Part shown: piece after piece, positions 46,768 to 54,736 of the stretch
How positions within the stretch are numbered: position 1 is the first letter of the stretch
Layout: every line of letters starts with the position of its first letter
DNA from: Pseudomonas gozinkensis
Lineage (GTDB): Bacteria > Pseudomonadota > Gammaproteobacteria > Pseudomonadales > Pseudomonadaceae
Reading direction: 5' to 3'
Length of the DNA stretch: 64,000 nt
NCBI RefSeq assembly: GCF_014863585.1
Contig: NZ_CP062253.1
Location: forward strand, 2,568,501-2,632,500
Notes under the pieces: model-generated
The model's input: only the letters and a program-made list of their open reading frames with translations
What the model was told of the DNA's origin: nothing
Database searches by the model: none
Program-made: the position numbers and the translations under genes

Positions 46768-47325
46768 CTATCTGTTCCGAACCTTTGAGCCGAAGGTCAT
46801 CCGCGTGAACACGCCGTCCTTTTTTATCCATGCATGCACTAACGCAGCTGCGAGGTGAGTGAGGATCAGCGCGAAAAGGCTGTACGCCATGATTTCATGT
46901 GTCTGATGAAGGATTGAGTACAACAGAGGGTCGGCTTTCACCAGTGTTGGGAGTGCCCAGCCCAATATGGTGGGTGGCGGATACCCACCGGCGGAAAGCA
47001 ATGTCCACCCAACAATTGGCAACGCGATCATCAGTATGTAAAGCATAAGGTGCGCGAGGGTCACGCCCAGTGCCTGCCATGATGCGAAGCCCTCGGGGTG
47101 ACCGGGGTAGGGCGATGTAAGACGGTTTACGATGCGTACAATTACCAGCGCAAAAATGCTGACGCCTAGTAACAGGTGAATATTCAGCAGCAGCGGGCGC
47201 CACTGTAACGAACTAGTCATTCCCACTCCGACAAATAATGTCGACAACACCATCATGGCCATCAACCAGTGGAGCATTCGGCCGGCCAGGTTGTACCGTG
47301 CTGCCGGAGATTCAGATCGCTTCAT
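46768..47325 (-). CDS. Cytochrome b561-family membrane protein
   Basis: 185 residues, four TM helices, di-haem cytochrome b561 type. His ligands are in MLHWLMAMMVLSTLF (TM1), NIHLLLGVSIFALVIVRI (TM2), LAHLMLYILMIALPIVGWTLLSAGG (TM3) and HQTHEIMAYSLFALILTHLAAALVHAW (TM4). It passes electrons across the inner membrane, here probably to the catalase-like peroxidase whose gene overlaps it by four bases. This catalase/cyt b561 gene pair is common in pseudomonads. Confidence 0.92.
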   Translation of the reverse strand: MKRSESPAARYNLAGRMLHWLMAMMVLSTLFVGVGMTSSLQWRPLLLNIHLLLGVSIFALVIVRIVNRLTSPYPGHPEGFASWQALGVTLAHLMLYILMIALPIVGWTLLSAGGYPPPTILGWALPTLVKADPLLYSILHQTHEIMAYSLFALILTHLAAALVHAWIKKDGVFTRMTFGSKVRNR

Positions 47326-48398
47326 TGGGTCACCTCTTTGCCAGATGATTGCTGGCCAACTTCTCGCTCGCGCAGGTTGAATGATTTTGCATAGACGCCG
47401 GATCTCGCGTGCAAGATAGGGTCATCTGAGATCGCCACCCCGTTGGGAACGATAGTGGGATCAAAGTTGGTGTCACGGCAGGAACCAGTAGCCTGCTCGC
47501 TCAGAGCGTTTATGGTTAGAGTCCCTGCATTCACTTTTAGCCTGCTGTCCGGCCAAGGCTGTGATGGATCATTAACCGGATCACTGGGATCGGCGACCGT
47601 TACGATCAGATCCCAGACAATAGGCTTGTTGGCAACGCGGGTGATAAGTTCGTCGAATAACGCCTGAGGCTCAGCTTTGTCTCGGGACTCGGCGGGCCAT
47701 CCGCTGAATGGGAGTCGAGGCTGCCATGACCAGCGAACAAAACGCTTCTGATTCTGTTTGTTGGTGAATGCAAAAGCATTGATGCTGTAGAACTGAGTGC
47801 TGGCAAAACTGCGCGACCAGGGAGCCTTGTCCGAAGCATCGATATATTTTCTTGCCTCTGGATAAGCCTCATAAAATGCTTCGATTCGCGCAGGCACTGG
47901 CTGATGGGTAATCGAGTCCGGCGCAAAAGCCTCTCCCATGGCAACGAGTCCCTCCACTGTTGCAGTCGGGAAGAATGAGTCGTTTATCATGGCCATTCTC
48001 CACTCGCCTCCGTCGGGCTGCTTGAGTAGCAGCGACAGGCTCAATATGCGAGTTGAATTGTCAGTTGCGTGCGGGTCACCGGCTCCTAGAGAGAAGCGGC
48101 CGATGACCTGAGTCATGTTGTCAGAAAAAACACGCGCTGAAGACAGGTCGCCTGCTTGTTCGGTAGGCACAAACTGTCCTGTGAAACACATGCCTTTGCC
48201 GTGTGCACGTCTGAATCCTGGGGGGAATGGATTCGGCGCATCTTTCTCCACGGAGGTCAAAACCTGATTTGCGGTCAGTCCACGATGACCCAGCCAATCT
48301 GCCGACCAGGCAAATGCCAAGCCCAGGCTGGCGACAATCGTGACGATGCCTAGCGCAGGAAGCATTCGCGACCTTGGAGTATTAGGTGAGCGAGACAA
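47322..48398 (-). CDS. Catalase-like haem peroxidase (SrpA type), membrane-anchored or exported
   Basis: 358 residues from a TTG with GGAG nine bases upstream; an ATG at 48365 is an alternative. An N-terminal hydrophobic segment (MLPALGIVTIVASLGLAFAW) anchors or exports it. The catalase core has FRRAHGKGMCFTGQF (distal His), DNSTRILSLSLLLKQPDGGEWRMAMINDSFFP, and FASTQFYSINAFAF with the proximal-side motif. These mini-catalases act more as peroxidases. The overlapping cytochrome b561 gene supplies electrons. Confidence 0.9.
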   Translation of the reverse strand: MSRSPNTPRSRMLPALGIVTIVASLGLAFAWSADWLGHRGLTANQVLTSVEKDAPNPFPPGFRRAHGKGMCFTGQFVPTEQAGDLSSARVFSDNMTQVIGRFSLGAGDPHATDNSTRILSLSLLLKQPDGGEWRMAMINDSFFPTATVEGLVAMGEAFAPDSITHQPVPARIEAFYEAYPEARKYIDASDKAPWSRSFASTQFYSINAFAFTNKQNQKRFVRWSWQPRLPFSGWPAESRDKAEPQALFDELITRVANKPIVWDLIVTVADPSDPVNDPSQPWPDSRLKVNAGTLTINALSEQATGSCRDTNFDPTIVPNGVAISDDPILHARSGVYAKSFNLREREVGQQSSGKEVTQ

Positions 48399-48610
48399 TC
48401 ATGATTCTCCACAAAAAGTTATTTGGATAGCGAGCTATCGGCCTCAGTTGAGCGTGCAGGTAGGCAGAAAGCTTTATGTGGGAATCACTTTAATAACCTA
48501 CTGTAGATTGATAAATGGCTTTTAAATTGCTTGAGTAACAACTGAAAGTTGTTAATTCAGTTGGCTGACGAAGAGGGAGAGAGTGATGGGTTTTGTTGCG
48601 GTTGGCATAG

Positions 48611-48642
48611 TGAGCTGATGCCGCTTTAGCGGCATCAGCTCA
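48611..48642 (-). terminator. Strong hairpin downstream of xenA
   Basis: TGAGCTGATGCCGCT (48611-48625) pairs perfectly with AGCGGCATCAGCTCA (48628-48642) around a TT loop. It begins 8 bp beyond the xenA stop. On the minus strand the tail is not T-rich, so it may also serve as an mRNA 3' stabiliser. Confidence 0.7.
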
Positions 48643-48649
48643 ACAGTTT

Positions 48650-49741
48650 TCAGCGGTAGCGTTCAAGCCAGTGAGCATACGGTGCGGGAAGCGTCCAGGA
48701 GGCTTTTTCAACTCCCAGCTCTTTGGCTGCAAAGTATGCCCAGTGCGGGTCAGCCAAGTGGGCACGGCCCACCGATACCAGATCTAACTGGCCTGCATGA
48801 ATAGCCTCGTTTGCCAATTGCGGGGTGCCAAAGCCCCACGCCGACGTCACAGGAAGTCCAGCTTCGCGACGTACTCGCTCTGATATCGGGCCCATAAACG
48901 CTGGAGCCCAAGGTACGTTGGTTTCTGCAACTGTGAAACCAACACTGACGCTCAGTAAATCGAGCCCATGGTCTTTAAAGCGTCGAGCCAATTCAATCGA
49001 CTCACTAAGCGTCTGTTCATCTCGCCCATCGTATTCGATCACACCGAAGCGTGCCGTTAATGGCAGATTTTCGGGCCAGACCTCACGAACAGCCGCGAGG
49101 GTTTCCAAGAGGAACCGGCAGCGGTTTTCAAAGCTGCCGCCGTAGGCATCGGTGCGCTTGTTTGAGTGTTCTGAAAAGAAGCTTTGGGCTAGATATCCGT
49201 GTGCAAAGTGCAACTCGATCCATTCAAAGCCAGCGTCGCGAGCCCTGCGTGCAGCGTCTACGAAGTCTTGGCGGACGCGAGCAATGTCTTGCAACGTCAT
49301 CTCTTGTGGGACTTTCGGCAGGTGTGCACCGAATGCGATCGGGGAGGGCGCTATGGTCTGCCAACCATTAGGGTTGCTCTCGGCGATGTGGTCGTCACCT
49401 TCCCAAGGCCGATTGGCGCTTGCTTTTCGGCCAGCATGGGCAATCTGAATACCAGGAACAGCACCTGCAGCTTTGATCGCTTTGACGGCTGGCACGAACG
49501 CCTGGGCCTGTTCGTCGTTCCAGAGACCTGCACATCCAGGTGTGATGCGTCCTTCTGGAGAAACGGCAGTTGCCTCGACCACTATCAGGCCGGCTCCGCC
49601 ACGAGCCATGCTGGCAAGATGAACATGGTGCCAATCGTTGATTACACCGTTTTCAGCCATGTATTGGCACATAGGTGGAATGGCAATGCGATTACGTAGG
49701 GTGACGTCCTTCAGAGTGAACGGCTCGAACAGTGCGGACAT
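48650..49741 (-). CDS. xenA: Xenobiotic reductase A (Old Yellow Enzyme)
   Basis: 363 residues, the same length as P. putida XenA and, by memory, nearly identical over long stretches (MSALFEPFTLKDVTLRNRI, NRPWEGDDHIA, FSEHSNKRTDAYGGSF, ELGVEKASWTLPAPYAHWLERYR). The flavin-tuning Cys is present in IPPMCQYMAENG, along with HAGRKAS and ELHFAHGYLAQSF. XenA is an FMN NAD(P)H-dependent reductase of nitrate esters, enones and nitro compounds. ATCAGGAG precedes the ATG. It is divergent from an ArsR-type regulator with a clear dyad between them. Confidence 0.95.
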   Translation of the reverse strand: MSALFEPFTLKDVTLRNRIAIPPMCQYMAENGVINDWHHVHLASMARGGAGLIVVEATAVSPEGRITPGCAGLWNDEQAQAFVPAVKAIKAAGAVPGIQIAHAGRKASANRPWEGDDHIAESNPNGWQTIAPSPIAFGAHLPKVPQEMTLQDIARVRQDFVDAARRARDAGFEWIELHFAHGYLAQSFFSEHSNKRTDAYGGSFENRCRFLLETLAAVREVWPENLPLTARFGVIEYDGRDEQTLSESIELARRFKDHGLDLLSVSVGFTVAETNVPWAPAFMGPISERVRREAGLPVTSAWGFGTPQLANEAIHAGQLDLVSVGRAHLADPHWAYFAAKELGVEKASWTLPAPYAHWLERYR

Positions 49742-49772
49742 GACTAGACTCCTGATAGGGGTGATTCGCTTG

Positions 49773-49788
49773 TTCGATAGTAATCGAA
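49773..49788. promoter_or_regulatory. Inverted repeat TTCGAT-N4-ATCGAA, putative ArsR-type operator
   Basis: A perfect 6-bp dyad with a 4-bp spacer lies in the 85-bp gap between xenA and the ArsR-family gene. ArsR/SmtB proteins bind short A/T-rich dyads of this size near their own promoters. It probably couples xenA expression to that regulator. Confidence 0.6.
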
Positions 49789-49826
49789 ATATGGATAATT
49801 CTGTAACCCCCGATTATCATTAGCCC

Positions 49827-50126
49827 ATGCGAGCACTCAAACACCCGGTTCCATCTGACTTTCTTCTAGAGCGTATCCTCTACGCGCTGAGCGATCCCGT
49901 TCGTCTGGACATTGTTCGTTGCCTGGCGGCTGTAAATGAGGCTTCTTGCGGCGAGCTTGATGGGGGACGACCAAAGTCCAGCGTATCTCATCATTTTCGG
50001 GTGTTACGCGATGCTGGGCTGGTTCGTACACGCAATGTCGGAACTACGCACATGAACTCGCTTCGCACCGAAGAACTCAACCTGCGCTTTCCGGGGCTGA
50101 TGGAATGCATCCTGTCCCAAGACTGA
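49827..50126 (+). CDS. ArsR-family HTH regulator
   Basis: 99 residues, a winged HTH: LLERILYALSDPVRLDIVRCLAAVNEASCGEL, then GGRPKSSVSHHFRVLRDAGLVRTRNVGTTHMNSLR as recognition helix and wing. There is no ArsR-type metal CxC motif, though single Cys residues (about 32 and 41) could sense thiol or electrophile stress. It is divergent from xenA with an inverted repeat between them and is the likely regulator of xenA. Confidence 0.9.
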   Translation: MRALKHPVPSDFLLERILYALSDPVRLDIVRCLAAVNEASCGELDGGRPKSSVSHHFRVLRDAGLVRTRNVGTTHMNSLRTEELNLRFPGLMECILSQD

Positions 50127-50151
50127 GTTCCTGTCCTGCCCAGGCACAGTA

Positions 50152-50815
50152 CTAGGGGGAGTAGCCACCGAAGAGGAGGCTATAAGTGGATGGGTGCCAC
50201 TTTAGGCCACTGTCGAGATGACCAGACCAGAACTGATCAGCCATTGAATGATTCGCGGCAATTGTTGACGTGCACTGCGGTACCGACAATTGGGATGGGG
50301 TAACAATGTCGCAGGGTGGTAGTCCGTCTAACTGTTCAACCATTCTGCTTCGAAAGTCGCCGTGGAATGGCAGGCCGATAGACCAGTTTTTTCTGGTAGA
50401 CCTTGAGAAGAAAATACCGCTTCCGAGAGTTCGATAATGGAGACGCCATCCTCCTTAACCCCGCCAAATGCCTTCCGTATTTCATCTTATCGCCACTCGG
50501 CAACGCACCAAGACTTTTGTCTTTGAGCAAAGGCTCAGCCTCATAAGCAATGGTCAGGTTGCTAAAGCCATCTTCGTTGAGGCATTGGGCCGCGTTCCAA
50601 TTCAAGGGGGGCATGCGGATCGCCGTCTGTGCAGTATGAGGGGCACTTACAGCAACCTGTCTCCGGCTTCCGCATGCCGAAATAAACGATCGCTACTTGA
50701 CAGGCCAGCGGGCTAAACCGTAATGACCAGACAGGGAACGGAGACTGGTCGGTGGCCGGTGTAGGCGCTGGGTTTCTTTCTCCATACTCAGACGTTTTGG
50801 GATCGTAGATTCCAT
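50152..50815 (-). pseudogene. Degraded aldoxime dehydratase (oxd) remnant
   Basis: An ATG at 50815, one base after the nitrilase stop, starts MESTIPKRLSM, like the MES(A)I start of phenylacetaldoxime dehydratases, and stops at 50693. Another frame over the same stretch reads PFPVWSLRF then CQVAIVYFGMR, matching the Oxd PPFxMWxxR...QVVMxYFGVQ segment. Further along, 50614-50336 contains NEDGFSNLTIAYEAEP (Oxd: SGFDNLIVVGYWKDP) and a RMASP...VYQ segment like REISAP...AFQ. A last piece has SGHLDSGLKW...YSL near the RSGQDW...SLYL region. The gene therefore has several frameshifts, is only about 660 bp instead of about 1060, and lacks the C-terminal haem-domain part. Confidence 0.75.
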
Positions 50816-50816
50816 G

Positions 50817-51836
50817 TCAAAACTCCAGATGGTCAGCAAGACGTTCGATGTTGTCTGCATCTGGCTCGACACTTTGTGGCTGTGGCGCACTGAACTCCAC
50901 TACGCAGGGATTGGCTGTTCGGTTGAGCATCAGTCTCGTCACGTCGGGTCGAGAGTAATGGCCAGCGGGGTCGGCGGCCACTTTGGCAAAAATCAATGCA
51001 CTCGGTTCCAGGGTGGCGTACAGCAGACCCTCTTCATCCTCAGCCAAAGGCGTGGCTAGGTCGCTACCATCAGGGCCAAAGATGCGCGCGTGACCACCTC
51101 CTGTTTGAAGTAGGCTGCGCTTGTAATCGTCGTCGCACAGCAGGTCTATCATCTCGGGTGACACCAAGGCGCAAGGGGCGAGTACAAAGCACTGGCCTTC
51201 GGCTGCATAAATTCGAGAGGCTGCGGTATTGACCTCAGGGCCCAGCGCATTGGTGATCTGCCGGTAAAGACTGAAACTTGGCCAGGCAGCGACGTGTATC
51301 TGCTCGTTCTGAGCATACATCGCGTATTTGGACAACGGTTGTAAGTGTTCCCAGCAGCACAGCGCTCCCAGCCTGCCGAGCTCTGTTTCAAAAGTGCTAA
51401 GTGACGAACCATCGCTTTCCCCGAACAGCGTACGTTCGACATGAGTGGCTTTGAGTTTACGGCGTACTCCGATGGTCTTGCCTTGGGCATCAATGATCCA
51501 TTGGCCGATATACAAGCTGCCATTCGCCCGTTCGCTGTGACCTAAGACTACATGGATGGCACATTCACGGGCGGCGTCGCTGATGCGTCGCGCCTCTGCG
51601 CTGTCAAGCACCAAGGAGTTCTCATGGTAGCGCTGCACCAAAGGCATATATGCAGCGGGAGCCTCAAGCCAAAGAAACCAGGGGTATCCAGGAATCCAGG
51701 TCTCTGGGAACGCAATCAACTCAGCGCCTTCAGCAGCAGCCTGGCGTATCAAACTAATTGTTTTGTCGACCGTAGCCTGCAGGTCGAGGAATACAGGGGC
51801 TGCCTGGACGCAAGCGACTTTAATCGGACGTTTCAT
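50817..51836 (-). CDS. Nitrilase (arylacetonitrilase-like)
   Basis: 339 residues of the carbon-nitrogen hydrolase fold. The catalytic triad is Glu45 (IAFPETWIPGYPWF), Lys127 (RRKLKATHVERT) and Cys161 (GALCCWEHLQPL). The C-terminal NRTANPCVVEF region and length suit bacterial nitrilases, which convert nitriles to carboxylic acids and ammonia. The downstream, one-base-spaced remnant is an aldoxime dehydratase, so the original operon turned aldoximes into acids through nitriles. The divergent AraC regulator is the usual partner. The nitrilase itself looks intact. Confidence 0.92.
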   Translation of the reverse strand: MKRPIKVACVQAAPVFLDLQATVDKTISLIRQAAAEGAELIAFPETWIPGYPWFLWLEAPAAYMPLVQRYHENSLVLDSAEARRISDAARECAIHVVLGHSERANGSLYIGQWIIDAQGKTIGVRRKLKATHVERTLFGESDGSSLSTFETELGRLGALCCWEHLQPLSKYAMYAQNEQIHVAAWPSFSLYRQITNALGPEVNTAASRIYAAEGQCFVLAPCALVSPEMIDLLCDDDYKRSLLQTGGGHARIFGPDGSDLATPLAEDEEGLLYATLEPSALIFAKVAADPAGHYSRPDVTRLMLNRTANPCVVEFSAPQPQSVEPDADNIERLADHLEF

Positions 51837-52000
51837 GGTGGAGGTCTCGGCTGTCTAAGGTAGGACGCAGCCTATTCCCGTTGTCGGGACGCTCATTAGG
51901 ACAAAACGGAACTGAAAATTGTCTCCGGCGGTACAGACATGTGGGGCGGAGTGAGAATTGCATCAGTGGGCTATGAGGATTGAGACCAGGATCAACGACC

Positions 52001-52942
52001 ATGAAAATTCAATTAAGCACCGACTGTGTGAAGCCTAAGGAGCGGTCTGCCTACTGGCAGGAAGTGGTGAGCAAAACGTTCGTTCCCTTGGAGTGCCAGT
52101 TAAGCGATCCAGAGACCTTTCAGGGCAGTATCAAAGCATGCCAAGTAGGCGGTTTGTCAGTGGTTGATATCAGCGCACACCAACAAACAGTGGTTCGCAA
52201 TGTACGTAGCCTTGGCTCCAGTAATGATGAGTTCGTGTTGGTCGGCCTAGGCCGCGAGGGCCGCTCACGCTTCACGCAGGAAGGTCGCGAAGCCAACATC
52301 GAGGCCGGGGACTTCACCATCTACGACACTCGCCGTCCATATTGTTTGCAATTTGATGGTGCATTCCGCCAGACCGTGGTGCAGATCCCTAGGAACAGCC
52401 TGAAACAGCGCGTTGCGCACCTTGAGTACCTCACAGCACTACCAATGTCACGAAACGACCCATTGGAGCGGATGGTGTTCGATTTTTTTCTTGGGCTGGC
52501 TGCTCTAGATAATCAGCTGAACGCTCACCAGCAGATGAGGTTGAGCGAACAGGGCATAGACTTGTTGGCGATGGCCTTGTCTCAACGAGCTGAGGGGCAG
52601 GTTGCACAGGGTTCGCAGCGTACGACTCTGTTATTTCGTATTAAGGACTACGTGCACGCGCATTTGAGTAATTCTGACTTGACGCTGGCTGAAGTCAGCA
52701 GGCAGTTCAGCATCAGCACGCGTTACATCAGTAGTCTGTTCCAGATGGAGCAAACCTCGTTCAGTCGCTACCTACTGGACGTTCGTCTGAAACACTGCGC
52801 TCGCGACTTACGTGACACTGCGCTGGAGAACCGTCAGATCAGCGAAATTGCCTACCAATGGGGATTTGGCGATATGGCGTATTTCAGCAGGGCTTTTCGT
52901 GCACGCTTTGGCCTACCTGCGCGGGAATATCGACGCGGATAA
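52001..52942 (+). CDS. AraC/XylS-family regulator, probable activator of nitrilase operon
   Basis: 313 residues from the ATG at 52001 with CCAGGATC upstream; an ATG at 51980 is in frame but less suitable. The N-terminal AraC-binding domain 2 has SSNDEFVLVGLGREGRSRFTQ and GDFTIYDTRRPYCLQFDGAFRQTVVQIPR. The C-terminal HTH pair has LTLAEVSRQFSISTRYISSLF and QISEIAYQWGFGDMAYFSRAFRARFGLPAREYRR. It is divergent from the nitrilase gene. In other pseudomonads AraC-type activators (OxdR/NitR) govern aldoxime-nitrile operons, so that role is likely here. Confidence 0.9.
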   Translation: MKIQLSTDCVKPKERSAYWQEVVSKTFVPLECQLSDPETFQGSIKACQVGGLSVVDISAHQQTVVRNVRSLGSSNDEFVLVGLGREGRSRFTQEGREANIEAGDFTIYDTRRPYCLQFDGAFRQTVVQIPRNSLKQRVAHLEYLTALPMSRNDPLERMVFDFFLGLAALDNQLNAHQQMRLSEQGIDLLAMALSQRAEGQVAQGSQRTTLLFRIKDYVHAHLSNSDLTLAEVSRQFSISTRYISSLFQMEQTSFSRYLLDVRLKHCARDLRDTALENRQISEIAYQWGFGDMAYFSRAFRARFGLPAREYRRG

Positions 52943-53119
52943 GCACGGTGAGAAGGATCAGATTTGCGCGTTTATTGCGATACAGAATCGCTGACCTTCC
53001 AAGCAGCACTTCTTTTGTGCAGCAATCCTTGAACGTGCCAGAGCAGGGATTCTGCCGTCATTCGAATTGAGATCAAAAGCAACGATTTTGAGTCCGAGGG
53101 CTTGGAGGATAGGTTGGAG

Positions 53120-53341
53120 TTAACAGGTAAATCCGTGACTGAGCCTTTCAAGTTCAGCCTTTACACGTTTGAATCCTTGTTCAGTGTAAGCCATTTGCAG
53201 GCGTGAGCTGTCACTGCCCTTGACTGTCGTCAGACTCAGCCAATGATTGGCCTTCACTTTGCTGCCAAAAACCTGCTCGGCTTGGCGTTGTATCAGCTCA
53301 ATGGCCATCGAGTCTTGACCGGAATTTTGCTTTGAGTCCAT
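53120..53341 (-). CDS. Truncated ParS/MbcA/Xre-like antitoxin C-terminal domain
   Basis: 73 residues from an ATG at 53341 (GAGGGG upstream). It matches the toxin-binding domain of MbcA/ParS/Xre antitoxins: AEQVFGSKVKANHWLSL (helix and Trp), then QMAYTEQGFKRVKAELERLSHGF in place of the PLELLDTEEG...L.RIEYGV end. The HTH part usual for Xre antitoxins is missing, and no RES partner is beside it. An in-frame TTG at 53470 would add 43 residues of unclear quality and run through the palindrome at 53452. It may be an orphan or a remnant. Confidence 0.6.
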   Translation of the reverse strand: MDSKQNSGQDSMAIELIQRQAEQVFGSKVKANHWLSLTTVKGSDSSRLQMAYTEQGFKRVKAELERLSHGFTC

Positions 53342-53451
53342 AAAAGGCCCCTCGATCAAAGCATTCGATTCAGACTTTGAAAAATCCCGGATGCTTGACT
53401 GGGAGTCTTCGTCATTCTTTAGTAGGCATTGAGAGCCTGTGTGTTCAGTTA

Positions 53452-53467
53452 GCGCATTTAAATGCGC
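53452..53467. promoter_or_regulatory. 16-bp palindrome GCGCATTTAAATGCGC
   Basis: A perfect palindrome upstream of the antitoxin-like gene. Together with the one at 53491 it shares the GCGCATT...AATGCGC arms. The two centres lie 41 bp apart, close to four helical turns. Confidence 0.6.
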
Positions 53468-53490
53468 CAACTCCGCCTCATTTCAAATCT

Positions 53491-53510
53491 TAGCGCATTA
53501 TAATGCGCTA
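53491..53510. promoter_or_regulatory. 20-bp palindrome TAGCGCATTATAATGCGCTA
   Basis: A perfect 20-bp palindrome containing a TATAAT-like -10 sequence in its centre, so a bound repressor would cover the promoter. It pairs with the palindrome at 53452-53467 as a probable autoregulatory operator set. Confidence 0.65.
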
Positions 53511-53529
53511 ATGAGTTCGTTAGAGAGCT

Positions 53530-53625
53530 TTCGTCATTGGTTACCTTGGCTTTCGCTTTGTTGCCAAATGCTCATAGGGCTTGGCCTGATGATCAGCTCA
53601 ACGTGATTCACATTCTTGGCTCTCG
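53530..53625 (-). pseudogene. Decayed second copy of the ParS/MbcA-like domain
   Basis: On the minus strand this stretch parallels the core of the gene at 53120-53341: GTTGAGCTGATCATCAGGCC matches ATTGAGCTGATACAACGCC, followed by TTGGCAACAAAGCGAAAGCCAA against TTGGCAGCAAAGTGAAGGCCAA. The reading frame does not continue into a full domain. It is therefore an old tandem duplicate now broken, sitting on the other side of the palindrome pair. Confidence 0.55.
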
Positions 53626-53650
53626 GAATACGTATCGCTATCCGCTCGTT

Positions 53651-54169
53651 TCAATTGGGTGCCGAGGCTGATTTAGGGGCCTTGGCGCAATATTCGCGAA
53701 ACGCCTTGATGCCGCGCGTGATGATCAACATTGGCTTAATCATGTAGCGATAGCTGACGAACAAATTGAGTGCGATCCAGCCCAATTGGTAGGACGAGCC
53801 GTGAAAGCCCCGATGGTTGGCGCTGTTCTCCCAGAAACCATAGGCAACGAAGATCGTAAAGATGGCGACCATCAGAGGCAGGATGCTGAGCCTTCCCAGG
53901 GATACAGCAATGAAAGGAACATTAACGATCGAGCGGACTGGCTCTCCGTCCACCTGAATCGCCCAGATTCTGTTGACCTTGTCTTTGCCGTATTGGGAGG
54001 TCACTCGAACTCGATCACCCGCCTTTACATGCGCATCGAGCGCATCGGGGATCTCGAGCGTTTCGAGTTTTTTGCCGTCAATTTTCCAGTAGTGGTAGCT
54101 GACCATGTCCCCGCCGAAGCCACGCGATTTTTCGTCGAGTCGCCCGTCTGTGATCTGCATTTCCTTCAT
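53651..54169 (-). CDS. Uncharacterised two-TM membrane protein
   Basis: 172 residues. The N-terminal 80 residues look like a beta-rich (OB-like) cytosolic domain (GDMVSYHYWKIDGKK, VKAGDRVRVTSQYGKDKVNRIWAIQVDG). Two TM segments follow at about 84-112 and 127-150, then a basic C-terminal tail. I do not recognise the family. It is divergent from an XRE repressor, with that repressor's probable operators in the 121-bp gap, so the pair is co-controlled. A toxin-like or stress role is possible but unproven. Confidence 0.7.
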   Translation of the reverse strand: MKEMQITDGRLDEKSRGFGGDMVSYHYWKIDGKKLETLEIPDALDAHVKAGDRVRVTSQYGKDKVNRIWAIQVDGEPVRSIVNVPFIAVSLGRLSILPLMVAIFTIFVAYGFWENSANHRGFHGSSYQLGWIALNLFVSYRYMIKPMLIITRGIKAFREYCAKAPKSASAPN

Positions 54170-54221
54170 TTTAATTCCTGTCCTTGCGTTTGGAGTGATG
54201 GCAAAAGGATATTTCTGCCGA

Positions 54222-54242
54222 ATACTAAGGAATACTTAGTAT
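54222..54242. promoter_or_regulatory. Operator-like dyad ATACTAAG-N5-CTTAGTAT
   Basis: An 8-bp perfect inverted repeat with 5-bp spacer between the membrane-protein and XRE genes. It shares the CTAAG-N5-CTTAG core with the site at 54258, the centres being 33 bp apart. Confidence 0.7.
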
Positions 54243-54257
54243 CTGCTCAAGCCAAAT

Positions 54258-54272
54258 CTAAGAATCTCTTAG
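54258..54272. promoter_or_regulatory. Operator-like dyad CTAAG-N5-CTTAG
   Basis: Second copy of the same core, 19 bp upstream of the XRE start. Two identical cores at about three helical turns point to autoregulation by the XRE protein, probably also controlling the divergent gene. Confidence 0.65.
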
Positions 54273-54290
54273 CCTTTCGGCGATGAGAAA

Positions 54291-54599
54291 ATGGGTACGT
54301 TTGGCAAGCGGTTAAAAGAAGCGCGCAAGATCAGAGGTTTTTCACAGGAGCGTTTGGGGATCGAGGCGGGCATTGAGCCGGCGACAGCTTCTGCGAGGAT
54401 GTCTCAGTACGAGAAGGGCGTTCACCAGCCTAGTGAAAGCATCGTGAAGCAGATCGCTGCTGTGCTGAATTTGCCGGTGCCGTATTTTTACTGCGAGGAT
54501 GATGAGACGGCGCACCTGCTGCAGTGTTTTCACTGTCTGAAAAAAGATGATCGGAAGCAGGTGATCGATTTGGTTGAAAGTCTTGCTTTGCGGAGGTGA
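54291..54599 (+). CDS. XRE-family HTH regulator
   Basis: 102 residues. A Cro/CI-type HTH covers about 5-65 (FGKRLKEARKIRGFSQERLGIEAGIEPATASARMSQYEKG, QIAAVLNLPVPYFY). A short C-terminal part (ETAHLLQCFHCLKKDDRKQVIDLVESLAL) probably dimerises. It most likely binds the two CTAAG-N5-CTTAG sites upstream. The arrangement resembles a phage-like or toxin-type repressor module at the border of the defence island. Confidence 0.88.
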   Translation: MGTFGKRLKEARKIRGFSQERLGIEAGIEPATASARMSQYEKGVHQPSESIVKQIAAVLNLPVPYFYCEDDETAHLLQCFHCLKKDDRKQVIDLVESLALRR

Positions 54600-54736
54600 T
54601 GCTCACGACCAGAAGTGATTTGGTGAGCAGCCTTAGCGAGCAAAACCTTGTGGTAAAAGATTCTTTTAAATCTTTGCTGTAGAGCTCATGGCAGTCGACA
54701 CTGCTACCAAGGACTGATGGTTGGCAGGATAAAGTA

